From positions 2,666,001 through 2,730,000 of the forward strand of contig NZ_CP096882.1 of assembly GCF_023273875.1 (NCBI RefSeq): a stretch of 64,000 nt of DNA. The letters are read 5' to 3'. The notes under the pieces were generated by a model. That model had not been told where the DNA came from. It searched no databases and was given only the letters and a program-made list of their open reading frames with translations. Below, one piece after another: positions 15,825 through 22,405 of this stretch (position 1 is the first letter of the stretch; each line of letters opens with the position of its first letter). Both the position numbers and the translations under genes were made by a program. Source of the DNA: Pseudarthrobacter sp. SSS035 (GTDB taxonomy: Bacteria; Actinomycetota; Actinomycetes; Actinomycetales; Micrococcaceae).

Positions 15825-16022
15825 TCAGACGGTGGCGAGCTGGCGTTCCTGGCCACGGACGCTGACCGTGAAAGTGTTGGGGCCGCTGCACTGGACCGCA
15901 ATGCGGCATTTGGTGGTGTTCGCCTTGACCGAGAGGTCGTGCACAATGCTCTCCAGGGTGTGCTCAATCGCAGACCGGTCCCAGATTTTCAGCGTGATGG
16001 AGTCAGTGTTTTCAAACGTCAT
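15825..16022 (-). CDS. Small hypothetical protein, 65 residues
   Basis: Begins MTFENTDSITLKIWDRSAIE and ends VRGQERQLATV. It looks like a small mixed alpha/beta soluble protein with two cysteines and no signal peptide. GAAAG precedes the ATG, and the gene ends at palindrome copy 4. No family recognised; the ordinary codon use and the terminator position support it being real. Confidence 0.6.
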   Translation of the reverse strand: MTFENTDSITLKIWDRSAIEHTLESIVHDLSVKANTTKCRIAVQCSGPNTFTVSVRGQERQLATV

Positions 16023-16207
16023 TGTCAGTACTTTCGCTCATGCAGTTAACGGCTCCGCGTCGTCCTTGAGGGGGCCGCATCCTCGTCGGTGAGGATTGCT
16101 GATCTTGGTAGTGCGGGAACGGGGTCCCGATCTCATGCTTCATGGTCGCCGCCGGCATTTGCAACAGAAATGGCGAAAGTGTGAGCGATTACACGCCCGC
16201 GCCGGCC

Positions 16208-16798
16208 TTAGTTGCTGACGGCGGCGTAAAGGTTCAGGGACGCCGAAAACACCAGCCACGAGACGTTCGGCAGCATCAAGACGCCGGCGGTTTGGCTGAT
16301 GGGTCCGAAGCGCAGGACTGTCAGGACCGCTGTGAGGAAGAGGGCGGCGAGGACGGCCAGGGCCAGCCAGAGCGCCGCGGTTCCCAGCACGGGATACAGG
16401 CCGAAGAACGTCATGGGCCAGAGCAGGTTCAGGGCCAGCTGGAGCCCGTAGAGCGTGAGTGCGCGGCGGCGCGGGAGGCGCCGCTGCCGCCACACCAGCC
16501 AGGCCGCCACGGCCATTGCCGCGTACAGGACCAGCCAGACCGACGTGAACATCAGCCCGGGAGGCGTCCAAGGGGCTTTGTCCGCCAGGGCGTACCAGCC
16601 GCCGGCAGCCGTTCGGATCGGGAGGGACCCCACGAACGACACGGTCCAGGAAAGCGCGAGGAAGCCGACCAGGGCGGCGAACTGCCGCCATGCTGATGGC
16701 CCGCCCGGGACGGCCGGATCCGGGGCGTGGGAAGGGATAGTGGCAGGCACTGACCCACTGTGCGCAACGGCGGGTACCCGCGTCAAACCCGGAGGCAT
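16208..16798 (-). CDS. TspO/MBR family membrane protein
   Basis: 196 residues with five membrane segments. Family motifs are present: WYALADKAPWTPPGLMF (WxPP), VWLVLYAAMAVAAWLVW, and LALNLLWPMTFFGL. TspO proteins bind tetrapyrroles and are linked to stress and porphyrin handling. There is an N-terminal extension of about 35 residues; ATG 16798 has GGAG eight bases upstream, so I keep it. The leader contains an 11-bp inverted repeat (16823-16879). Confidence 0.9.
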   Translation of the reverse strand: MPPGLTRVPAVAHSGSVPATIPSHAPDPAVPGGPSAWRQFAALVGFLALSWTVSFVGSLPIRTAAGGWYALADKAPWTPPGLMFTSVWLVLYAAMAVAAWLVWRQRRLPRRRALTLYGLQLALNLLWPMTFFGLYPVLGTAALWLALAVLAALFLTAVLTVLRFGPISQTAGVLMLPNVSWLVFSASLNLYAAVSN

Positions 16799-16822
16799 GG
16801 GAGGTCTCCGTCAGGGTCTCTT

Positions 16823-16879
16823 CGAGATGGCATTTCGCGGCAATAGTGACCGGCGGAACCGCCGTTATATGCCATCTCG
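16823..16879 (-). promoter_or_regulatory. Structured leader or operator in front of the TspO-family gene
   Basis: CGAGATGGCAT (16823-16833) and ATGCCATCTCG (16869-16879) are perfect 11-bp inverted arms. The 35 bases between contain a second small hairpin, CGGCGG/CCGCCG. The block ends 24 bp before the TspO start. It could fold as a transcript hairpin or bind a regulator. It matches no riboswitch class I know. Confidence 0.45.
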
Positions 16880-16896
16880 CGGACCGCATTTAAGCC

Positions 16897-16942
16897 TTGA
16901 CACCCCTACGCCACGGGCGTATCGTACAACCAAATGGTTGTA
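16897..16942 (+). promoter_or_regulatory. arsR promoter and start-codon operator
   Basis: TTGACA (16897-16902), 17-base spacer, TATCGT (16920-16925), then the palindrome TACAACCAAATGGTTGTA (16925-16942) with 7-bp perfect arms. The ArsR ATG (16934) lies inside the palindrome, so the transcript is probably leaderless and repressed by its own product. Confidence 0.75.
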
Positions 16943-17266
16943 GATCAGCTCAGAGACGCGGACGTTGACCGCCTGTTCCAGGCCCTCGCGGACACCACCC
17001 GCCGGGACATTGTCCGGCGCGTGACGGTGGCGGAATACTCCGTCTCCGGCCTCGCCGCGCTCTACGCCATGAGTTTCGCCGCCGTCCAAAAGCACGTGGC
17101 GGTATTGGAGCGCGCTTTTCTGGTCACCAAAGAGAAGCGCGGAAGGGAGCAGATCGTGCGGGGTAATCACGAAGGTCTGGAGAAGGCCCGCCTGCTGCTC
17201 GATGAGTACGAGGCGATCTGGCGGCAGCGGGCCGGGCGGATCGCGGACATTCTGGCTGAAGGATAG
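16934..17266 (+). CDS. ArsR-family transcriptional regulator
   Basis: 110 residues, a single winged helix: LADTTRRDIVRRV, then the recognition region LAALYAMSFAAVQKHVAVLERAFLV. No metal-binding cysteines are visible, so it belongs to the non-metal group that is often paired with an SRPBCC/AHSA1 protein, as here (12 bp downstream). The start codon sits within the operator-like palindrome. Confidence 0.93.
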   Translation: MVVDQLRDADVDRLFQALADTTRRDIVRRVTVAEYSVSGLAALYAMSFAAVQKHVAVLERAFLVTKEKRGREQIVRGNHEGLEKARLLLDEYEAIWRQRAGRIADILAEG

Positions 17267-17278
17267 GAAGGTTTTGCA

Positions 17279-17776
17279 ATGCCTGTTATCAGTTCCACCA
17301 AGAATCTCGAGGCACTCAGCCTCACCCTCGTTGCCGAGTTCGATGCCGCCGTCGAACGCGTCTGGCAGATCTGGGAAGACCCCCGGCAGCTCGAGCGCTG
17401 GTGGGGTCCGCCCAACTATCCGGCCACGTTTGACCGGTTCGACTTCCAGCCCGGCGGGAAGGCCGACTATTACATGACCACGCCCGAAGGCGAGAAGCCC
17501 CGAGGCTGGTGGAAATTCAGAACCATCGAGGCGCCGCGCAAGCTCGAATTTGATGACGGTTTCGCTGACGAAACCGGTGCGCCAGTGGATGCCATGGGCA
17601 GTGCCCACGCCGCTGTTGACCTCGAGGATCTCGGTGGCCGCACCCGGATGACCATCATGTCCACGTTCGACTCCGAAGAGCAGATGGAAGAAATGGTCAA
17701 GATGGGCATGGAGGAAGGCATGAAGGAGGCCGCCGGCCAGATCGACGCATTGCTCGCGGAGCACGTCCGCGCCTGA
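17279..17776 (+). CDS. SRPBCC (AHSA1/START-like) ligand-binding protein
   Basis: 165 residues with AHSA1 motifs: FDAAVERVWQIWEDPRQLERWWGPP, GGKADYYMTTPEGE, and RTRMTIMSTFDSEEQMEEMV. The fold makes a hydrophobic pocket; members are often co-encoded with ArsR regulators, but the ligand is not known. The gene has an AGGAAGG ribosome site and ends before a strong two-way palindrome. Confidence 0.92.
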   Translation: MPVISSTKNLEALSLTLVAEFDAAVERVWQIWEDPRQLERWWGPPNYPATFDRFDFQPGGKADYYMTTPEGEKPRGWWKFRTIEAPRKLEFDDGFADETGAPVDAMGSAHAAVDLEDLGGRTRMTIMSTFDSEEQMEEMVKMGMEEGMKEAAGQIDALLAEHVRA

Positions 17777-17805
17777 GTAACGCTGACGCTTTCACGCAAA
17801 GGCTA

Positions 17806-17860
17806 GCGCGAAAGGACACTTGAGGCCCCAGGATCCGGGGCCTCAAGTGTCCTTTCGCGC
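17806..17860. terminator. 24-bp perfect palindrome between convergent genes
   Basis: Left arm 17806-17829, right arm 17837-17860, seven-base loop containing GGATCC. The stem starts GCGCGAAAGGACAC and is fully complementary. It lies between the stops of the SRPBCC gene (+) and the MHS carrier (-), so it is probably a bidirectional terminator, although it lacks a long T tract. Confidence 0.75.
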
Positions 17861-17897
17861 GACGTGGTGGCCGCTCCTACGGAGGCGGCGTTGTCGG

Positions 17898-19190
17898 TTA
17901 GTGTGTCAGGTCCTTGCCCTTGGTCTCCGGGATTGTGAACACAAACGCGATGCTGATGGCCAGCAGGACCACCGCGTACACGTTGAAAAGGTTGCCCTGT
18001 CCGATGGACCCGAGCCAGGCCTGCAGGTACGGTGCGGTACCCCCGAAGACTGCGACGCAGATGGAATACGGGACGCCCACGCCGACCGTGCGGATCTTGG
18101 TGGGAAACAGTTCGGCGTATACGGCCGGGACGATCGCTGCGCTGCCGGCGATGAAAAACAGCATGACGGACATCGTGACCGCGAGCTGCCACGGGGAGTC
18201 CTTCAACAGCCAGGTCATGGGGAAGTGGAACAGCGCGGCGCCGGCAGCGCTCATGATCATAACGGGCTTGCGGCCGATACGGTCCGAGAGTTTGCCCCAG
18301 AACGGCAGCGCGGCGATGAACAGCACGTTGGCGATCACGCTGGCCCAGAGGGCCTCGCCACGGTCCATCTTGAGGACCGACGCGGCATAGCTGGGAGTCA
18401 CGACGCCCCAGATGTAGTAGGTCACAGTCAGGCCGACTGTCAGGCCAATCACCTGCAGGGCCTGCTTGCGGTGCCGGTAGATCTGTGGCCACATTGGCTC
18501 GTGCTTTTCCTTGGGCGATTCTGCCTCGAACGCCGCCGTTTCCTTCATCCGGGCCCGCATGAACAGGGCGTAGAGGCCCATGGCGCCGCCGATAAGGAAT
18601 GGCACCCGCCAGCCCCAGGCGTTCATGTCAGCCGTGCTCAAGACGTTGGACAGGATGGCCCCGAGCATGGTTCCGGCCAGGATGCCGACCGTGCCGGACG
18701 TATAAATGAGCGTTGCCCAGAAGCCGCGCTGTTCCTTGGGCGCCATTTCCGAGAGGTAGGTCTGCGACGACGGCAGCTCGCCGCCGTGGGCTAGGCCCTG
18801 GATAAGCCGGGCCAGCAGCAGCAGGACCGAGGCGAAGGCCCCCACGGCTTCGAAAGTGGGGGCGACGCCGATGATCAGGCTGCCCAGGGCGGCGAGGCCC
18901 ACCGCGAACGTCATGGACGTCTTGCGGCCGATCCGGTCACCGATCCAACCGAACACGAAGCCGCCGAACGGACGGGCGACAAAGCCGACGGCGAAGATCG
19001 CCAGGGTGGCGAGGAAGGCCGACGTCGGATCCGCCTTGCTGAACAGTGCGCTCGCGATGAACGGCGAGAACGTGGCATAGATGGCCCAGTCGTACCATTC
19101 AACGGCGTTGCCGATGCCGGTGCCAACGAGGGTGCGCAGGTGGGACTTGTGAACCTGGACGTCGGCTGGGACGCCTGCAGTGGTGGTCAT
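17898..19190 (-). CDS. MFS transporter, metabolite:H+ symporter (MHS) type
   Basis: 430 residues, twelve membrane segments. MHS signatures are present: GTGIGNAVEWYDWAIYATFSP at the N-terminus, GWIGDRIGRKTSM between segments 2 and 3, and RLIQGLAHGGELP. I chose ATG 19190 because GGAG lies six bases upstream; the ATG at 19202 has no ribosome site. It follows the M20 amidohydrolase by 26 bp, so it probably imports the amide or acyl-amino-acid that the hydrolase splits. Confidence 0.9.
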   Translation of the reverse strand: MTTTAGVPADVQVHKSHLRTLVGTGIGNAVEWYDWAIYATFSPFIASALFSKADPTSAFLATLAIFAVGFVARPFGGFVFGWIGDRIGRKTSMTFAVGLAALGSLIIGVAPTFEAVGAFASVLLLLARLIQGLAHGGELPSSQTYLSEMAPKEQRGFWATLIYTSGTVGILAGTMLGAILSNVLSTADMNAWGWRVPFLIGGAMGLYALFMRARMKETAAFEAESPKEKHEPMWPQIYRHRKQALQVIGLTVGLTVTYYIWGVVTPSYAASVLKMDRGEALWASVIANVLFIAALPFWGKLSDRIGRKPVMIMSAAGAALFHFPMTWLLKDSPWQLAVTMSVMLFFIAGSAAIVPAVYAELFPTKIRTVGVGVPYSICVAVFGGTAPYLQAWLGSIGQGNLFNVYAVVLLAISIAFVFTIPETKGKDLTH

Positions 19191-19216
19191 CGTGTGCTCC
19201 ATGAAGTGGGGGAAGT

Positions 19217-20437
19217 TTAGTTGGCCGAGGCCAGGGCCGCGATGCGGGAGACGGCCAGCTCTGCGTAGAGAGCGGTTCCGTCGGACAGCACCCCGTCGTC
19301 AAAGGCTGCGTACGGGGAGTGGTTGAAGGAGGTTTCGGTGTGGTCGGCGCCGGGGGCGACGGCGCTGAGCCCGATAAACGTCCCGGGTACTTCCGCCAGC
19401 ACCCTCGAAAAATCCTCAGAGCCACTGAGCGGGGTGGCCCAGCGGGTGAGCCTGGAGGTTCCAAAGAGGTCTTCGATGGTCTTCTCCGCCGTGCGTGTCT
19501 CGTCGTCGTCGTTGACGGTGAGGGGGTACTCGTGACGGTAATCGACGTCCACCTCGAGGCCGTGGGCAGCGGCGATGCCCTTCAGCAGCGTGGGAGCGGC
19601 GATCATCATCCGTTCCCTGGCGGCGTCCGAGAAGGTCCGGATGGTGGCTTCAATGCGCGCCGTTTCGGGAATGATGTTGCGTTTTGTGCCGGCCTGGAGG
19701 ACGCCCACGGTCAGGACCACTGGATCGAACATGTTGAACTGGCGCGTGATCATGACTTGCAGGGCAGTCACCATTTCTGCGGCCGCCGTGACCGGGTCCT
19801 TGGCCGCGTGCGGAGCCGAGCCGTGGCCGCCGGCGCCAAGAACCGTGACAGTCAGGGCATCCGATGCGCTGAGCATCACCCCTGGCTTGGTGCAGAACCG
19901 GCCGTGCGGCTCCAAGGCGGAAAAGACGTGCATCCCATAGGCGGCATCCACCCGGCGCCCGGCCGCCTCCAGCACGCCCTCGCGGATCATGTGGCTTGCT
20001 CCGTCAAAGCCTTCCTCGCCCGGCTGGAACATCAGCACAACGTCGCCGGCCAGCTGGTCCCGGCGCTCCGCCAAAAGGGTGGCTGCTCCGGCGAGCATGG
20101 CGGTGTGGAGGTCGTGGCCGCAGGCGTGCATGGCGCCGTCGATCTTCGATGAGAACTGGGCACCGGTCCGCTCCTGGACAGGCAGGCCGTCCATGTCGGC
20201 ACGCAGGAGGACCGCTGGTTTGGTTGCCGATGCGTGCGGTGCCGAGCCGCGCAAGACCGCGGTGACAGACGTCGTGCTCTTGCCCAGGGTGATTTCGAAC
20301 GGCAGGCCGTCGAGCGCCTTGAGGACTTTTTCCTGGGTCCGGGGGAGGTCCAGTCCGATTTCCGGCTCCTGATGCAGCTCGTGGCGGAACCGGGCGATCT
20401 CGCCCTGCAGTTCCTTGGCGTCGGTGGTGATCGACAT
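19217..20437 (-). CDS. M20-family amidohydrolase (hippurate hydrolase/carboxypeptidase type)
   Basis: 406 residues. It has the M20D metal ligands Cys106 and His108 in HACGHDLHTAML and Glu141/Glu142 in QPGEEGFDGA, plus GAGGHGSAPHAAKDP of the dimerisation lid and GSEDFS near the C-terminus. Such enzymes hydrolyse N-acyl amino acids, hippurate or indole amides. It is the first gene of an operon with the MHS carrier and is divergent from an Lrp-type regulator that probably controls both. Confidence 0.92.
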   Translation of the reverse strand: MSITTDAKELQGEIARFRHELHQEPEIGLDLPRTQEKVLKALDGLPFEITLGKSTTSVTAVLRGSAPHASATKPAVLLRADMDGLPVQERTGAQFSSKIDGAMHACGHDLHTAMLAGAATLLAERRDQLAGDVVLMFQPGEEGFDGASHMIREGVLEAAGRRVDAAYGMHVFSALEPHGRFCTKPGVMLSASDALTVTVLGAGGHGSAPHAAKDPVTAAAEMVTALQVMITRQFNMFDPVVLTVGVLQAGTKRNIIPETARIEATIRTFSDAARERMMIAAPTLLKGIAAAHGLEVDVDYRHEYPLTVNDDDETRTAEKTIEDLFGTSRLTRWATPLSGSEDFSRVLAEVPGTFIGLSAVAPGADHTETSFNHSPYAAFDDGVLSDGTALYAELAVSRIAALASAN

Positions 20438-20481
20438 CTGCTCTCCTAATTTCTGAACGTTTGGTCAGTGACCCGCTTCCA

Positions 20482-20504
20482 TTGTGAAGTGATGCGGTTC
20501 ACAA
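20482..20504. promoter_or_regulatory. Candidate Lrp-type operator TTGTGAA-N9-TTCACAA
   Basis: A perfect 7-bp dyad lies in the 146-bp region between the divergent M20 and Lrp genes, 45 bp from the M20 start. Size and position fit binding by the adjacent Lrp-family regulator. Confidence 0.5.
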
Positions 20505-20583
20505 GCTGCGAAATAGCTGGAAAAAATCAAAAGTATGATGGAAATGGCAGGATTCATTCACTGAAGCGTGGGGGGGTGGCGAG

Positions 20584-21621
20584 GTGGTGCTCAGCGAGGA
20601 AGACCTGGCCCTGATCAACGCGCTGCAGATTGCACCGAGGATCAGCTGGTCCGATGCGGCCACCGTGCTGGGAGTGCACGCCACCACGCTGGCCGCACGC
20701 TGGGACAGGCTGAAGTTGTCAGGGGCGGCCTGGACGACGGCCCACCTGATCGGCGATCCCAAGCAGATGTGCCTGGCATTGGTGGACGTGGACTGCGAAA
20801 TGCGGCTGCGGGACGAGGTGACCGCGGCGCTCGCCGCCATCCCGGAAGTGGTCACGGTGGAGGAAGCTGCAAGCAACCGGGACCTCATGCTGACAGTCAT
20901 AGCGCCCACCTTGGCCCGGTTCACGGAGGAGGTGCTTCCGCGGTTCAAGGAGATCCCCGGACTGCTGAAGTACCGGACCTCGTTGTGTACCCGCCTGCAC
21001 TCCGGTGGCTATACGTGGCGGCTCAACATTCTGGACAAGGCGAAGCAAAAGGCGCTGTATGCCTTAGCCGGCCCCGAGGCGGCCGGTTCGGCGGCCCCGA
21101 TGACCGGAGCTCCACTGCCGCCCAGCCACCTGGATCTGATCCCGTTCCTTGCGCGGGACGGGCGCGCGGGCGCCGCGGACATCGCCCGGAGCCTGGGCAG
21201 GAGCCCGGCGACAGTCCAGCGGCAGCTTAACAGGGTGCTGGCCAGCGGGCTGCTGTCCTTCCGTTGTGAAATTGCCCAGAAGCTCTCCGGCTATCCGGTG
21301 AGCTGCCAGTGGTTCGCCAACGTGCCGGCGGGCCAGCACGAGGCTGCTGCCGCCGAACTCCGCAGCCTCCGCACGGTCCGGCTCAGCGCGTCCACTACGG
21401 GGAGCACAAATTTTGTCATCCTCATGTGGCTGCATTCGCTGGCCGATGTGATGAACGCCGAATTGGCCCTCCAGCAACGCATCCCGCAGATCGAGCTCGT
21501 GGAGAGCGTCGTGATCCTGAACACCGCCAAGCGGGTGGGCTGGATGCTGAACCCGGATTCGACGGCAAGCGGCGCGGTGGTGGTCTCGGGCACGGAGCTG
21601 CCGTCTTTGGGGCTCCAATGA
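20584..21621 (+). CDS. Lrp/AsnC-family regulator, two-half architecture
   Basis: 345 residues, about twice the normal Lrp length. The first half has an HTH (ISWSDAATVLGVHATTLAARWDRL) and a RAM-like region with PEVVTVEEAASNRDLMLTV. The second half begins near 185 with another HTH (AGAADIARSLGRSPATVQRQLNRVL) and a second sensing region (TTGSTNFVILMWLHSLADV). Such fused proteins act as a pseudo-dimer in one chain. It is divergent from the M20/MHS operon, its likely target. It starts with GTG. Confidence 0.88.
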   Translation: MVLSEEDLALINALQIAPRISWSDAATVLGVHATTLAARWDRLKLSGAAWTTAHLIGDPKQMCLALVDVDCEMRLRDEVTAALAAIPEVVTVEEAASNRDLMLTVIAPTLARFTEEVLPRFKEIPGLLKYRTSLCTRLHSGGYTWRLNILDKAKQKALYALAGPEAAGSAAPMTGAPLPPSHLDLIPFLARDGRAGAADIARSLGRSPATVQRQLNRVLASGLLSFRCEIAQKLSGYPVSCQWFANVPAGQHEAAAAELRSLRTVRLSASTTGSTNFVILMWLHSLADVMNAELALQQRIPQIELVESVVILNTAKRVGWMLNPDSTASGAVVVSGTELPSLGLQ

Positions 21622-21726
21622 GCCGTGGTGCCCGCCGCCGGTGTCCGCTCCGTTGAAACCTGCGGTCCACGTCTGAATACTGGAAGTCTGAAGGGTTGGG
21701 ACGGTCAAGGAGGCGGTGAAGGGGTT

Positions 21727-22320
21727 ATGGGCGGCGGGGACAGTGCCTTCAAGCGCCGGCTGGAACGGGCTGCGGAAGTGCGCTCCTACCGGGGCGCCGG
21801 CATCAGTGCCGAGGAAGAGGCCGAACTCGAGGCGGCCGAGGTCAAGGAACGGGACAAACGCCAGAAGGTCGACGATGCGCGGCGGGCGGAGTACCTGATC
21901 CGGGACGCCATGGCACAGGGCAGATTCGACAACCTCAAATACGCCGGCAAGCCCATCCCCGGGCTGGGCGAGGCCTACGATCCTGACTGGTGGGTCAAGG
22001 GCCTGATCCAGCGCGAAAACATCAGCGGGCTGGGCCCCAAAGCCATTCTGCTCCGCACCGAAGACGCCGAACTGGACGGCCGGCTTGATGCGCAGTTCAC
22101 CGAAAAACAGGTCCGGGACATCCTCGCCGACTTCAATGCCCGGGTGATCGACGCCCGCCGCCAGCTCCAGGGCGGCCCGCCCGTCGTCACCAAAACGCGG
22201 GACGTCGACGCCGAGGTGGCGCGCTGGCACGAACGCCGCGCCGCCCGCGCACAGGACGCCCTACCTGAACCGGAGCCGCAGCGCTCCTGGTGGCAGCGGC
22301 TCTGGCGCGGCACCACTTAG
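21727..22320 (+). CDS. DUF1992 (DnaJ-homologue subfamily C28-like) protein
   Basis: 197 residues. The DUF1992 core is clear: IRDAMAQGRFDNLKYAGKPIPGLGEAYDPDWWVKGLIQREN. The function is unknown; eukaryotic relatives are called DNAJC28. The C-terminus is rich in Arg and Trp (RSWWQRLWRG). Upstream AAGGAGG is 13 bases from the ATG, so a closer GAAGGGG may be the actual ribosome site. It ends before palindrome copy 5. Confidence 0.87.
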   Translation: MGGGDSAFKRRLERAAEVRSYRGAGISAEEEAELEAAEVKERDKRQKVDDARRAEYLIRDAMAQGRFDNLKYAGKPIPGLGEAYDPDWWVKGLIQRENISGLGPKAILLRTEDAELDGRLDAQFTEKQVRDILADFNARVIDARRQLQGGPPVVTKTRDVDAEVARWHERRAARAQDALPEPEPQRSWWQRLWRGTT

Positions 22321-22356
22321 CTGAGCGGGCGAGGGGAACGCGCGATATAGGCAACG

Positions 22357-22384
22357 GACGACGGCGGCGCCTCCCGCCGTCGTC
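22357..22384. repeat. Dispersed palindrome, copy 5 (degenerate)
   Basis: 11-bp perfect stem GACGACGGCGG / CCGCCGTCGTC with a six-base loop. It is shorter than the other copies because the outer arm has diverged. It lies between convergent stops of the DUF1992 and penicillin-binding protein genes. Confidence 0.75.
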
Positions 22385-22405
22385 GGCTGTCAGGGTCGTC
22401 GGCTC

